This document shows, in pieces, positions 11,847 to 19,495 of a stretch of 37,496 bases of DNA. The notes beneath the pieces were generated by a model. The model did no database searches and was not told where the DNA came from. It saw only the letters and a list, made by a program, of their open reading frames with translations. Numbering within the stretch: position 1 is the first letter of the stretch; the number at the start of each line of letters is the position of its first letter. Position numbers and translations under genes: made by a program. Origin of the DNA: Rhodospirillaceae bacterium UBA4479 (GTDB lineage Bacteria; Pseudomonadota; Alphaproteobacteria; Rhodospirillales; Casp-alpha2); the NCBI GenBank assembly GCA_002389175.1, contig DGNZ01000155.1, forward strand, positions 1 through 37,496, read 5' to 3'.

Positions 11847-12572
11847 TTAGGCCATATATAGCCCGCCATTGGCGGAGATGGTTGAGCCTGTAATGAAGCC
11901 TGCATCATCGGAAGCAAGGAACACGACGCAACGTGCGATTTCTTCTGGTTCACCCAATCGCCCGACGGGTACCATTGGCAGAATTTTTGTGTCTAGAACT
12001 TCCTTGGGCACAGCCAGAACCATTTCTGTGCCAATATAACCCGGCGTAATGGCATTAACGGTGATGCCTTTAGATGCTGTTTCAAGCGCGAGCGCCTTAG
12101 TAAAACCTATGTCACCTGCCTTGGAAGCGGCATAGTTGGTCTGGCCAAATTGACCTTTTTGGCCGTTCACCGAAGAAATATTAATAATCCGACCAAAGTT
12201 CGCTTCACGCATATCTTCAATCACGTTGCGCGACAGATTGAACAAGCTGGATAGGTTTGTATTGATCACCGCATCCCATTGCGACTTGTCCATTTTGTGT
12301 AACGGACGGTCCTTGGTTATGCCTGCGTTGTTGATCAGCACTTCAACTGCGCCAACGTCTCCTTTGATCTGAGCAATAGCAGCAGCAGTTGCATCAAAAT
12401 CACCAACGTCAAATTTGTAAACTGGAATACCTGTTTCTTCTTTGAAGGCCGCCGCCGCCTCGTCATTGCCAGCATATGTTGCAACCACATTATATCCTGC
12501 AGCCTGCATGCCTAAAGCAATCGCCCGACCAATGCCGCGTGTACCGCCTGTAACCAATGCTACTCGTGCCAT
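11847..12572 (-). CDS. phaB: Acetoacetyl-CoA reductase
   Basis: PhaB reduces acetoacetyl-CoA with NADPH to (R)-3-hydroxybutyryl-CoA, the PHB monomer. The 241-residue short-chain dehydrogenase has TGGTRGIGRAIA at the N-terminus, NNAGIT, the catalytic serine in INISSVNGQKGQFGQ and the Tyr/Lys pair in TNYAASKAGDIGF. The end SANGGLYMA is characteristic of PhaB. AAGGGGAG lies ahead of the ATG. It follows phaA by 102 bases that contain two hairpins. Confidence 0.96.
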   Translation of the reverse strand: MARVALVTGGTRGIGRAIALGMQAAGYNVVATYAGNDEAAAAFKEETGIPVYKFDVGDFDATAAAIAQIKGDVGAVEVLINNAGITKDRPLHKMDKSQWDAVINTNLSSLFNLSRNVIEDMREANFGRIINISSVNGQKGQFGQTNYAASKAGDIGFTKALALETASKGITVNAITPGYIGTEMVLAVPKEVLDTKILPMVPVGRLGEPEEIARCVVFLASDDAGFITGSTISANGGLYMA

Positions 12573-12590
12573 GATGTCTCCCCTTCGATG

Positions 12591-12663
12591 AGTCGCCTGA
12601 TTATTTTTATTGGCGACTGTTTATCCCTGTTTGATGGGTGGGGTGACGATTAATCGCCACCCC
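12591..12663 (-). other. Two mRNA hairpins between phaA and phaB
   Basis: Arms AGTCGCC (12591-12597) and GGCGACT (12612-12618) enclose a 14-base A/T loop, just before the phaB ribosome-binding site. A second, longer stem spans 12640-12663: GGGGTG and CGATT pair with AATCG and CACCCC around one mismatch. Neither is followed by a U-run on the minus strand, so transcript stability or differential expression is likelier than termination. Confidence 0.5.
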
Positions 12664-12674
12664 CCAATCAAATA

Positions 12675-13850
12675 CTAGTCGCGTTCGACGCACATGGCGA
12701 TACCCATGCCACCACCAATGCAAAGCGTTACCAGACCCTTCTTGGCGTCTTGTTTTTGCATTTCGTGCAGAAGCGTTACGAGGACACGTGCACCAGAAGC
12801 ACCAACAGGGTGACCGATTGCAATGGCACCACCGTTGACGTTTACCTTATCGGTATCCCAGCCCATGTCCTTGTTCACAGCACATGCTTGAGCAGCGAAG
12901 GCTTCGTTGGCTTCGATCAGATCAAGGTCATCAACAGTCCAACCTGCTTTTTCTAGTGCCATACGGCTTGCAGGAATGGGGCCTGTGCCCATGATCGCAG
13001 GATCAACACCAACAGTTGCCCAAGATTTAATGCGGGCCAGTACAGGTGCACCACGTTCAGCAGCTTTTTCGGCAGACATTAGAATAAGCGCAGCAGCACC
13101 ATCGTTGATGCCCGATGCGTTCCCAGCAGTCACAGTACCTTCTTTGTCGAAAGCTGCGCGTAGCTTGCCAAGGCTTTCAACCGTTGTGCCGTGCTTTGGA
13201 TATTCATCTACTTCAACAACTGTATCGCCTTTACGACCCTTGATCGTAACAGGAACGATCTCGTCGTTGAATTTACCGGCTTTTTGAGCGGCTTCGGCCT
13301 TTTGCTGTGAAGCCGCAGCAAACGCGTCTTGTTCATCACGGGTCAGCTGCCATTTCTGTGCAACGTTTTCTGCCGTGTTGCCCATGTGATAGCCATGGAA
13401 CGCATCTGTCAGGCCATCGTTGATCATGCTGTCGACCAATGTGCCTGGACCCATTTTAACGCCACCACGAAGGTTCATAATATGAGGTGCCTGGCTCATG
13501 CTTTCTTGACCACCGGCGACAACGATATCGCTATCACCAGCCAAGATAGCCTGATAGCCGAGGGCTACAGTCCGAAGACCTGAGCCACAAAGCTGATTAA
13601 TGCCATAAGCCGTTTTTTCCTGAGGAATGCCTGCACCCATCGCAGCTTGGCGGGCAGGGTTCTGCCCCTCACCTGCGGCGAGGATCTGACCCATGATCAC
13701 TTCGGATACTTCCTCGGGGTTTACGCCAGCGCGTTCAAGCGCGGCTTTGATGGCCACTTCGCCAAGATAATGTGCGGGAACCGAGCTCAATCCGCCCAAG
13801 AATGCGCCGACCGGTGTGCGAGCTGCTCCGGTGATCACTACTTCAGTCAT
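12675..13850 (-). CDS. phaA: Acetyl-CoA acetyltransferase (beta-ketothiolase)
   Basis: PhaA condenses two acetyl-CoA to acetoacetyl-CoA, the first PHB step. The 391-residue length is standard. The acyl-accepting cysteine lies in [14 protein letters not shown] near residue 88, the general-base histidine in [17 protein letters not shown] and the second cysteine in TLCIGGGMG near the C-terminus. A strong AAAGGAGAG precedes the ATG. It is downstream of phaC with 111 bases between, which hold an FNR-type dyad, so phaAB probably have their own promoter. Confidence 0.97.
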   Translation of the reverse strand: MTEVVITGAARTPVGAFLGGLSSVPAHYLGEVAIKAALERAGVNPEEVSEVIMGQILAAGEGQNPARQAAMGAGIPQEKTAYGINQLCGSGLRTVALGYQAILAGDSDIVVAGGQESMSQAPHIMNLRGGVKMGPGTLVDSMINDGLTDAFHGYHMGNTAENVAQKWQLTRDEQDAFAAASQQKAEAAQKAGKFNDEIVPVTIKGRKGDTVVEVDEYPKHGTTVESLGKLRAAFDKEGTVTAGNASGINDGAAALILMSAEKAAERGAPVLARIKSWATVGVDPAIMGTGPIPASRMALEKAGWTVDDLDLIEANEAFAAQACAVNKDMGWDTDKVNVNGGAIAIGHPVGASGARVLVTLLHEMQKQDAKKGLVTLCIGGGMGIAMCVERD

Positions 13851-13925
13851 CTCTCTCTCCTTTGATTAGTTAATTTGTTTTTTTGTATACTTGGCGTGGA
13901 TTAACAATATCCCGCTCCCATAGCC

Positions 13926-13941
13926 ATTGACGTAGGTCAAT
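13926..13941 (-). promoter_or_regulatory. FNR/FixK/CRP-type dyad upstream of phaA
   Basis: ATTGAC and GTCAAT are perfect inverted arms around a four-base centre, matching the TTGA-N6-TCAA half-site layout of FNR/FixK/Anr regulators. Its centre is about 83 bases from the phaA ATG, just beyond the phaC stop. No strong -10 can be fixed at the ideal distance, so the promoter class is open. A redox- or oxygen-responsive control of phaAB is the inference. Confidence 0.55.
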
Positions 13942-13944
13942 TTT

Positions 13945-13967
13945 AGCTGATTTTCAACCAATCAGCT
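13945..13967 (-). other. Perfect 8-bp hairpin over the phaC stop codon
   Basis: AGCTGATT (13945-13952) and AATCAGCT (13960-13967) form an eight-pair stem with a seven-base loop and include the phaC TGA. On the transcribed strand it is followed by AAAATTG, not a U-run, so it is a weak terminator at best. It could protect the 3' end of a phaC transcript. Confidence 0.5.
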
Positions 13968-15203
13968 TGCTTTTAATAGCCACGCGGCCAGCGGGTCGTA
14001 CAACTGTCGTTTTGCCCTTCCCCCTGCAATCATCCCTATATGCCCGGATGAAAGCTGAGAGACCTCCGCATTTGGCAATAAATTGCCAAGCGGCAAGGCC
14101 GTATCAGGGGGCACAATGACATCATTTTCAGGTACGATCACCCAGGCTGGCAACGTGAACCGCTTGGGGTCCACAACAGACCCTGCAGTGTGCCAGATGC
14201 CTTTCCCCGTGACATTGTCGATGTACCAATCTTGCAAACATTCAATGGCAACGGGGCCTGAAAGCGGCACGCCATCATTCAGCCAATCTTCTAATTGAAC
14301 AAATGCACGCGCAGTTGCGCTGTCGGATGCCATCGCAGAAAACTGCCGGAACTTCCGAGCTGTCGCACAAGGATCAATCCCAGCGAACATCGCTTGAAGG
14401 ACATCGACGGGCAGAACGTTCGTTACATCAATTAGGGACCGAAGCCAGGGCATGCTGTTTTGAAGATGCTGGATTCCAGGACGCGGCATCTCTGAAAAAT
14501 CCCATGGCGTTGCCAAAAGGGCGAGTTTCGCAATCCGATCAGGCGCCCTCGCGACGAGCGCTAACGCCAACAGCCCACCCATACAATACCCAGCCAACAT
14601 GGGGGATTGGCCTGCGCGCTCGGTCACAATATCGCGAATACGCTCTAGCCGATCAATATAGTCGTCGATACAAAATGACTTTTCTTGACCACCAGGTGTA
14701 TCCCAATCGACCAGATAAACATCCAGGCCACTTTTGGCCAAGGATCGAACCAAACTATTTTTTGGACCCAAGTCCAAGATATAAGCCCGATTGATCAAAG
14801 ACGGGATCATAATGACCGGCGGGCCGTCACCCGGGGCATGAAGTAACTTGGTCGAGCCTTCTTCGAAAACACACGCCAGTGGGGATTGGGCTTTCTCTCG
14901 CGTTGCGTCGTTAAGCTTACTGACACCTGCAGCAAACTGTTGCACTCGTCCTTGGACTTCGGCTTGGACTGCCGCTGCAAACAATTGCGGGTCTGTAGCG
15001 CTAATTTCTTTTAGGAGTTGGGCTTGATTTGGCTGGTCGCCCGCTTTCCAATTCTGCGACACGGCGTTCAAGTTCGCCAATGCGCTCAAGGAGCTGGTGA
15101 ACGTCATCGTTTGAATAGCCAGATGGAGTGCCAGCGGCCTTGGCGCTTGCTCCTGATTTTGATTGAGCACTTGCACCAAATTCTGGATGATTTCCTGGCT
15201 CAT
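13962..15203 (-). CDS. phaC: Poly(3-hydroxyalkanoate) synthase, class III-like catalytic subunit
   Basis: 413 residues, closer to the short class III synthases than to class I enzymes near 590. The lipase-like box is GYCMGG with the nucleophile Cys207; Asp361 (VPENDVIVPP) and His388 (SSGHIG) complete the triad, with spacings of 154 and 27 that nearly match the class III enzyme of Allochromatium (153 and 29). The N-terminal RPLALHLAIQTMTF segment belongs to an alphaproteobacterial PhaC-like branch, and AAGGA lies nine bases before the ATG at 15203. This start lies inside the PhaE-like gene in another frame. It polymerises hydroxyacyl-CoA made by PhaA and PhaB. Confidence 0.9.
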   Translation of the reverse strand: MSQEIIQNLVQVLNQNQEQAPRPLALHLAIQTMTFTSSLSALANLNAVSQNWKAGDQPNQAQLLKEISATDPQLFAAAVQAEVQGRVQQFAAGVSKLNDATREKAQSPLACVFEEGSTKLLHAPGDGPPVIMIPSLINRAYILDLGPKNSLVRSLAKSGLDVYLVDWDTPGGQEKSFCIDDYIDRLERIRDIVTERAGQSPMLAGYCMGGLLALALVARAPDRIAKLALLATPWDFSEMPRPGIQHLQNSMPWLRSLIDVTNVLPVDVLQAMFAGIDPCATARKFRQFSAMASDSATARAFVQLEDWLNDGVPLSGPVAIECLQDWYIDNVTGKGIWHTAGSVVDPKRFTLPAWVIVPENDVIVPPDTALPLGNLLPNAEVSQLSSGHIGMIAGGRAKRQLYDPLAAWLLKAS

Positions 15204-15417
15204 CTTCTGATCCTTGTTTGGACGTCATGTTTCCAGCCGCCATCGCGGCCATATTAGCAGCGCCAGCATTCATCAATTCAAACGTCTTGGACATCGCGGT
15301 CGCAAAGCCTTCGTCGCCTGCCAATGTCTTGACCTGCTGCTCCCACAAATCGACGTATTCCCGCGCTAAACGCTGAATATCCGCCGCTGAGCCATCATTT
15401 TCGTCGCTTCCTGCCAT
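15001..15417 (-). CDS. Small PhaE-like subunit/partner of PHA synthase (putative)
   Basis: 138 residues. The N-terminal third (QRLAREYVDLWEQQVKTLAG and the following helix) recalls the start of PhaE, the non-catalytic partner of class III synthases. The middle is Ala/Ser/Gly-rich and low in complexity, and the C-terminus is a heptad-like coiled coil (VHQLLERIGELERRVAELES) before a basic tail. It is much shorter than classical PhaE (about 360 residues). The last 203 bases overlap phaC out of frame, and it is divergent from phaR. Identification rests on context and the N-terminal pattern, so it is moderate. Confidence 0.65.
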   Translation of the reverse strand: MAGSDENDGSAADIQRLAREYVDLWEQQVKTLAGDEGFATAMSKTFELMNAGAANMAAMAAGNMTSKQGSEDEPGNHPEFGASAQSKSGASAKAAGTPSGYSNDDVHQLLERIGELERRVAELESGRPAKSSPTPKRN

Positions 15418-15452
15418 GATATCCGTGCTTATCTGTGGCTGTACAATGTCAG

Positions 15453-15481
15453 ACTATAGCTAGGGAAACCGTCTGCACCAA
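15453..15481 (-). promoter_or_regulatory. Predicted sigma-70 promoter of the phaE-like/phaC genes
   Basis: On the minus strand TTGGTG (-35) and TATAGT (-10) are separated by exactly 17 bases, placing the transcript start about 29 bases before the PhaE-like ATG. A TGCA motif at 15474-15477 overlaps the -35. Confidence 0.5.
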
Positions 15482-15573
15482 GTGACGGTGCTGCAACTCG
15501 TCACTTAAGAGTGATGCAAAATTTTCCGGGTTTCACATCCCTGGTTCGATTTCTGGTTTTTCGTTGCAGTGCA
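15474..15573. promoter_or_regulatory. Cluster of TGCA motifs, candidate PhaR operators
   Basis: TGCA occurs at 15474, 15492, 15515, 15565 and 15570, five times in 100 bases where chance gives fewer than one. The last two form the near-symmetric TTGCAGTGCACAA. PhaR of Paracoccus is known to bind TGC-rich sites and to repress its own gene; the position between the divergent phaE-like and phaR genes fits that role. Confidence 0.55.
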
Positions 15574-15598
15574 CAAGTTTCAACGGTACGTTTATAGC
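15570..15598 (+). promoter_or_regulatory. Possible phaR promoter
   Basis: TGCACA (-35, four of six to consensus) and TATAGC (-10) are 17 bases apart, giving a short leader of about 16 bases to the phaR ATG. The -35 lies within a TGCA pair, as expected for autorepression. The match is weak. Confidence 0.3.
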
Positions 15599-15620
15599 TT
15601 ATGGGAGCGGGAGCCTAGCT

Positions 15621-16238
15621 ATGGCGGACAAGAAAAAAAGCGCCGATACGACTGACGGTGTCAAAACTATCACGATCAAAAAGTACGCGAACCGACGTCT
15701 GTATAATACAGAGACATCGAGTTATGTGACCTTGGATAATCTCTCGGCGATGGTCAAAGAGGGCAAGGAATTTACCGTACACGATGCCAAGACCAGCGAA
15801 GATATCACCCGCCAAGTCTTGACGCACATCATCGTCGAAGAAGAATCAAAAGGCCAAAATCTGTTGCCGATCAGCTTCTTACGGCATTTGATCAGCTTTT
15901 ATGGTGACAGCCTGCAAGCCGTAGTTCCCAATTACTTAGAACACTCCATGGGGTCCTTTGCCCGCAACCAAGAACAGATGCGCGATTATCTGGATACGAC
16001 CTTTGGTGGCTTGAACCCGTTCGGTCAGATCGAAGAGATTTCGAAACAAAATATGACCATGTTCGAAAATGCCATGAAGATGTTTACCCCGTTCTATCTT
16101 CAAAATGGTGGCGAGCCGCCAGCCGACCACGCTGCAGCGCAACAGCCGACAGCCGAAAGCGACGATGATATCGATGATCTGCGTTCTCAGATGCTTGAAA
16201 TGCAGCGAAAATTAGACAGCTTGTCGGGTAAAAAATAA
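15621..16238 (+). CDS. phaR: Polyhydroxyalkanoate synthesis repressor PhaR
   Basis: PhaR is a DNA-binding regulator that also binds PHB, releasing phasin and synthesis genes when polymer accumulates. The 205-residue product starts with a lysine-rich stretch and then the PHB/PHA accumulation regulator DNA-binding domain (TITIKKYANRRLYNTETSSY to ITRQVLTHIIVEEE), followed by the second domain LLPISFLRHLISFYGDSLQ. The C-terminus is acidic and ends in a short coiled coil (RSQMLEMQRKLDSL). The start at 15621 has GGGAG upstream; a longer frame from 15564 would run through the operator region. No phasin gene is in the window. Confidence 0.95.
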   Translation: MADKKKSADTTDGVKTITIKKYANRRLYNTETSSYVTLDNLSAMVKEGKEFTVHDAKTSEDITRQVLTHIIVEEESKGQNLLPISFLRHLISFYGDSLQAVVPNYLEHSMGSFARNQEQMRDYLDTTFGGLNPFGQIEEISKQNMTMFENAMKMFTPFYLQNGGEPPADHAAAQQPTAESDDDIDDLRSQMLEMQRKLDSLSGKK

Positions 16239-16262
16239 CAACACACCAGCAACTTTAGTCTG

Positions 16263-17156
16263 TTATTTGATTTCGCGGACCAGGCGGAAGCTTAACCAGT
16301 AACTTTTGACCGCTGCCGGGTTTTTCTGGCGGTTCGCGGAACGCGACATCCTGGAATAATAATACCAGGACCCACCTTTAATAACCCTGAAATGGCATTT
16401 TCCATCGGTCCGTGCCTCGGATGACTTTGGTGCACCCTCATAATTGGGGTGCCAGCAATCCTCTACCCATTCAAAGGCATTGCCATGCATGTCGTACACG
16501 CCCCAAGGGTTTGGTGCGAAACTGCCAACGGGCGCATTGCCGATACCAGACCATGGCGATCCGCATTTACGGCAATTAACCTGATTTTCCCCGACCAGAT
16601 CGCCAAACCAATAATTCTTCTTTGATCCCGCGCGGGCGACATATTCCCATTCAGCCTCGCTCGGCAATCGATATTTTTGCCCCGACTGCTGGCTTAACCA
16701 TTTTGCATAATTTTGCACCATGGCATGGCTGACATTGATGACAGGCATGCGATTGGTTCCCCAATTGTGATCGTGGGGTTTATGTTTACAGGCCCCGGCA
16801 TCCAGACAGGCCTGCCATTCATTGTGGGTTGTCTCGAACCGACCGATGGCAAATGCTTTTCTAAAGCGGATCAGTCGTTGTGGTTTTTCAGATTTGTGTT
16901 TTTCGGACCCCATCAGATACAAACCAGCGGGCACCACCACCATTTCTGGGCATGTTTCACAATCACGAAAGATGTCGCCGGGTTTTAATTTCTGACCTGA
17001 TTGAATGATGGGGGCGCGTGGGATGTCACGGGGCGCAATATCCGGATAAACCCCCTGGGCTTCGGCGTGGCGGGTCTGACCGCTAAACGCTATTCCCAAT
17101 ATCACCGTCAGCACTACTAAAATTTTCATACCCAAAGGTGTCCTGCCGTCCGTCAT
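16263..17156 (-). CDS. Exported FGE/SUMF1-fold protein lacking catalytic cysteines
   Basis: 297 residues with an N-terminal signal sequence (ILVVLTVILGIAFSGQ). Next comes the FGE-sulfatase domain: CETCPEMVVVPAGLYLMGS, the FETTHNEWQACLDAGAC block, YRLPSEAEWEYVARAG and NPWGVYDMHGNAFEWVEDCW. In true formylglycine-generating enzymes two cysteines lie after GGS; here the segment is KGGSWYYYSRMSRSANR, with none. It is therefore probably a non-catalytic, binding or structural member. An internal ATG at 17129 is an alternative start. It begins three bases after the queG stop, in one operon. Confidence 0.85.
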   Translation of the reverse strand: MTDGRTPLGMKILVVLTVILGIAFSGQTRHAEAQGVYPDIAPRDIPRAPIIQSGQKLKPGDIFRDCETCPEMVVVPAGLYLMGSEKHKSEKPQRLIRFRKAFAIGRFETTHNEWQACLDAGACKHKPHDHNWGTNRMPVINVSHAMVQNYAKWLSQQSGQKYRLPSEAEWEYVARAGSKKNYWFGDLVGENQVNCRKCGSPWSGIGNAPVGSFAPNPWGVYDMHGNAFEWVEDCWHPNYEGAPKSSEARTDGKCHFRVIKGGSWYYYSRMSRSANRQKNPAAVKSYWLSFRLVREIK

Positions 17157-17159
17157 CGG

Positions 17160-18206
17160 TCAAGCCTCTGAGAGTTTATCGACGGCACGTGATGCGGCTG
17201 CAGCGACCAGCGGCGATGGATCATTCAATAATGCTTCGGCACTCGGCCTCAAATCCGTGTTCTCGGAATTACCGATGGCGATCAAAACATTGCGAACAAA
17301 ACGATCACGCCCTGTTCGTTTGACGGGCGTCCCTCGGAATAACTCTCTGAAGTTTGGGTCGTCCAAAGTGACAAGTTCGGCGAGAGATAAGCCTTTCAAT
17401 GCGACGTTGGGTTCAAGTTTCTCGTCCACCTCAGCCTGAGAGAACTTGGTCCAAGGACATACAGATAAACAATCATCACAGCCGTAAATATGATTTCCCA
17501 TGGCATCCATCAGCACATCATCAATCGCGCCTTTATGTTCAATGGTCAGGTACGAAATACATTTCCGTGCATCCAGTTCATAAGGCGATGGGAACGCGCC
17601 CGTCGGGCAAACTTGCAGGCACTTATCGCACGATCCACAATGATCGATCTCTGGTCCATCGAATGGCAACTCCAAAGCGATAAAAATCTCACCTAGGAAC
17701 AACCAAGACCCAAAATCACGGCTTACCAGATTGGTGTGTTTGCCCTGCCACCCAAGCCCCGCACGGGCTGCCAACGGCTTTTCCATCACCGGTGCGGTAT
17801 CTACAAATACCTTTAAATCCGTTTCGAATGTCTCTCCGATCCAGCGACCCAACTGCTTCAACCGCTTTTTGATGACATCGTGATAATCTTTGCGGGTCGC
17901 ATAGACACTGACCACACCTTGATCTTTGTGATCCAATGACTGCAGTGGATCATGGTCGGGTGCGTAGTTCATCGCCAATACAATGATTGTCTTAGCGGCA
18001 GGCATCAGGGCCTTTGGATTGCCCCGTCGACCATCGTCACGCGCCATCCAGTCCATATCGCCGTTGTAATCGGCATGCACAAATTTCGACAGCGCAGCGA
18101 TATCTTTTGGATCCGTCTCTGCTCCTGTGAAGCCAACTGCATCAAAGCCGAGCGAGAGCGCCTTTTCACGGATGAGGTTTTTAATATCCGCCGCCGATTT
18201 GTTCAT
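17160..18206 (-). CDS. queG: Epoxyqueuosine reductase
   Basis: QueG reduces epoxyqueuosine to queuosine in tRNA, using cobalamin and two [4Fe-4S] clusters. About 348 residues. The cluster ligands are [16 protein letters not shown] and [10 protein letters not shown] followed by [11 protein letters not shown]; the N-terminal half has the cobalamin domain with the conserved [22 protein letters not shown] region. The tail is HEAT-repeat-like ([16 protein letters not shown]). The ATG at 18206 is preferred because GAGAGA lies at proper distance; an upstream ATG at 18227 is possible. It faces queC divergently. Confidence 0.95.
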   Translation of the reverse strand: MNKSAADIKNLIREKALSLGFDAVGFTGAETDPKDIAALSKFVHADYNGDMDWMARDDGRRGNPKALMPAAKTIIVLAMNYAPDHDPLQSLDHKDQGVVSVYATRKDYHDVIKKRLKQLGRWIGETFETDLKVFVDTAPVMEKPLAARAGLGWQGKHTNLVSRDFGSWLFLGEIFIALELPFDGPEIDHCGSCDKCLQVCPTGAFPSPYELDARKCISYLTIEHKGAIDDVLMDAMGNHIYGCDDCLSVCPWTKFSQAEVDEKLEPNVALKGLSLAELVTLDDPNFRELFRGTPVKRTGRDRFVRNVLIAIGNSENTDLRPSAEALLNDPSPLVAAAASRAVDKLSEA

Positions 18207-18283
18207 TGGATCATCTCTCGTCATCATTAGACCATTATGCTAATCACGTGGCGAAGCTACAGGGCTTTTTCGGAAATAATGAT

Positions 18284-18994
18284 ATGACCTTACATCGACT
18301 GGCCGTTGTACTCCTGAGCGGGGGACTAGATTCCGCGACCGTGGTCGCCATTGCCAAGGATCAGGGATTTGACGTGGCCGCGTTGTCTTTCAGTTATGGG
18401 CAACGTCATAAGATCGAATTGGAGGCCGCAAAAGCGCTCGCTGAAAAATATGCTATTGAGCGCCATGTGATTGCAGATATTGATCTTCGCGTGTTCGGGG
18501 GTTCTGCCCTAACTGATGATATTGACGTCCCAAAACACCGCAGCGAAGACGAGATGTCAGTCAAAATCCCCATAACGTACGTACCTGCGCGTAACACCGT
18601 TTTTCTGTCATACGCTTTGGCATTCGCAGAAACGTCAGGGGCAAATGATATTTTCGTGGGTGTTAATTCACTGGATTATTCGGGATATCCCGATTGTCGG
18701 CCTGAGTACATCGAAGCCTTTGAGACGCTCATGAATCTGGCGACAAAAAAAGGCGTCGAAGGCGAGCGACCATTTTCTCTGCACGCCCCCCTGATCGATA
18801 TGACCAAAGCCGACATTATCCGCGAGGGGACTGCCTTGGGCGTTGACTATGCCATGACCATGAGTTGTTACGACCCCATTGCCGATGGCAGTTCAGTGGG
18901 AATTCATTGTGGTGCTTGTGATGCTTGCCTGTTAAGACAGCGGGGATTTCGGGAAGCGGGGGTTCCTGATCCTTCGCGTTACGCGACGACTTAG
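18284..18994 (+). CDS. queC: 7-cyano-7-deazaguanine synthase
   Basis: QueC makes preQ0 from 7-carboxy-7-deazaguanine and ammonia with ATP. The P-loop is [13 protein letters not shown] at residues 8-20, FSYGQRH follows, and the zinc site is CYDP with [15 protein letters not shown] at the C-terminus. The start at 18284 removes 26 unrelated residues that overlap queG. About 236 residues, as usual. It stands apart from queA-tgt-queF but supplies the same pathway; queD, queE and folE are not in the window. Confidence 0.96.
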   Translation: MTLHRLAVVLLSGGLDSATVVAIAKDQGFDVAALSFSYGQRHKIELEAAKALAEKYAIERHVIADIDLRVFGGSALTDDIDVPKHRSEDEMSVKIPITYVPARNTVFLSYALAFAETSGANDIFVGVNSLDYSGYPDCRPEYIEAFETLMNLATKKGVEGERPFSLHAPLIDMTKADIIREGTALGVDYAMTMSCYDPIADGSSVGIHCGACDACLLRQRGFREAGVPDPSRYATT

Positions 18995-19003
18995 GAGAGC
19001 TAG

Positions 19004-19396
19004 ATGTTTAAGACGACGACTTTGGGTGCCATTTTATTCGCAATAACTGCTGCAACCCTATCCCCAACACCCGGCATCGCGCAGACTTCTGACGCTGGAA
19101 AATACCAAATCGTTAAATCGACCGAGAATCGCGTTTGGCGGCTGGATAAAGAAACCGGCGAAATCGCCGTTTGTGACTTGGATGGTGCAAATTTAGTGTG
19201 CACAACGTCCTCTGACGCTGCAGAGGTCCCAAAGAAATCCTATGCCGAATTAGAGAGTGAAAAGGCTGCTGCCGCCAAAGCTGCAGAAGAGAAAAAGCAA
19301 GTTGACCGCGAGCAGGAGTTAAAGATGTTAGATAAAGCCATCACTCTTCTTCGTGAATTTATCAACACTGCCCTTGGCAACGAAGCCACAAACTAG
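19004..19396 (+). CDS. Exported hypothetical protein with coiled-coil tail
   Basis: 130 residues. An N-terminal signal peptide (GAILFAITAATLSPTPGIAQ) predicts export, followed by a small beta-rich region (YQIVKSTENRVWRLDKETGE, then IAVCDLDGANLVCTT, with two cysteines) and a charged helix rich in Ala, Glu and Lys. The W-R-x-D-x-x-T-G-E-I pattern with two cysteines is seen in small alphaproteobacterial secreted proteins of unknown role. GGAGAG precedes the ATG, nine bases after the queC stop. I cannot assign a function. Confidence 0.75.
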   Translation: MFKTTTLGAILFAITAATLSPTPGIAQTSDAGKYQIVKSTENRVWRLDKETGEIAVCDLDGANLVCTTSSDAAEVPKKSYAELESEKAAAAKAAEEKKQVDREQELKMLDKAITLLREFINTALGNEATN

Positions 19397-19413
19397 AAAT
19401 AGAACCCGGCGCA

Positions 19414-19467
19414 ATGACGCTTTCTTTTGATTTCCGTGACTTAGCGGACTATCACTACCCGGCTTAA
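19414..19467 (+). CDS. Candidate Phe/Tyr-rich leader peptide
   Basis: A 17-codon frame, MTLSFDFRDLADYHYPA, has two Phe and two Tyr codons and stops within the 5' arm of a hairpin (19459-19484) directly ahead of the chorismate mutase gene. The position and composition suit an attenuator leader for Phe/Tyr synthesis genes. No strong ribosome-binding site is seen, and the hairpin lacks a U-run, so the call is tentative. Confidence 0.35.
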   Translation: MTLSFDFRDLADYHYPA

Positions 19468-19484
19468 CATCACGCAAAAGCCGG
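19459..19484 (+). other. Hairpin directly before the chorismate mutase start
   Basis: CCGGCTT (19459-19465) pairs with AAGCCGG (19478-19484) around a 12-base loop, ending 11 bases before the ATG at 19496. A second CCGGC at 19406-19410 could pair with the same 3' arm, giving two mutually exclusive structures on either side of the leader frame. No U-tract follows. Confidence 0.45.
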
Positions 19485-19495
19485 ACGCCATAGGT

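Noticed and set aside
12907..13287. 126-codon plus-strand frame opposite phaA
   Set aside because: It lies fully within the antisense of a well-supported thiolase gene and has no recognisable domain or ribosome-binding site.
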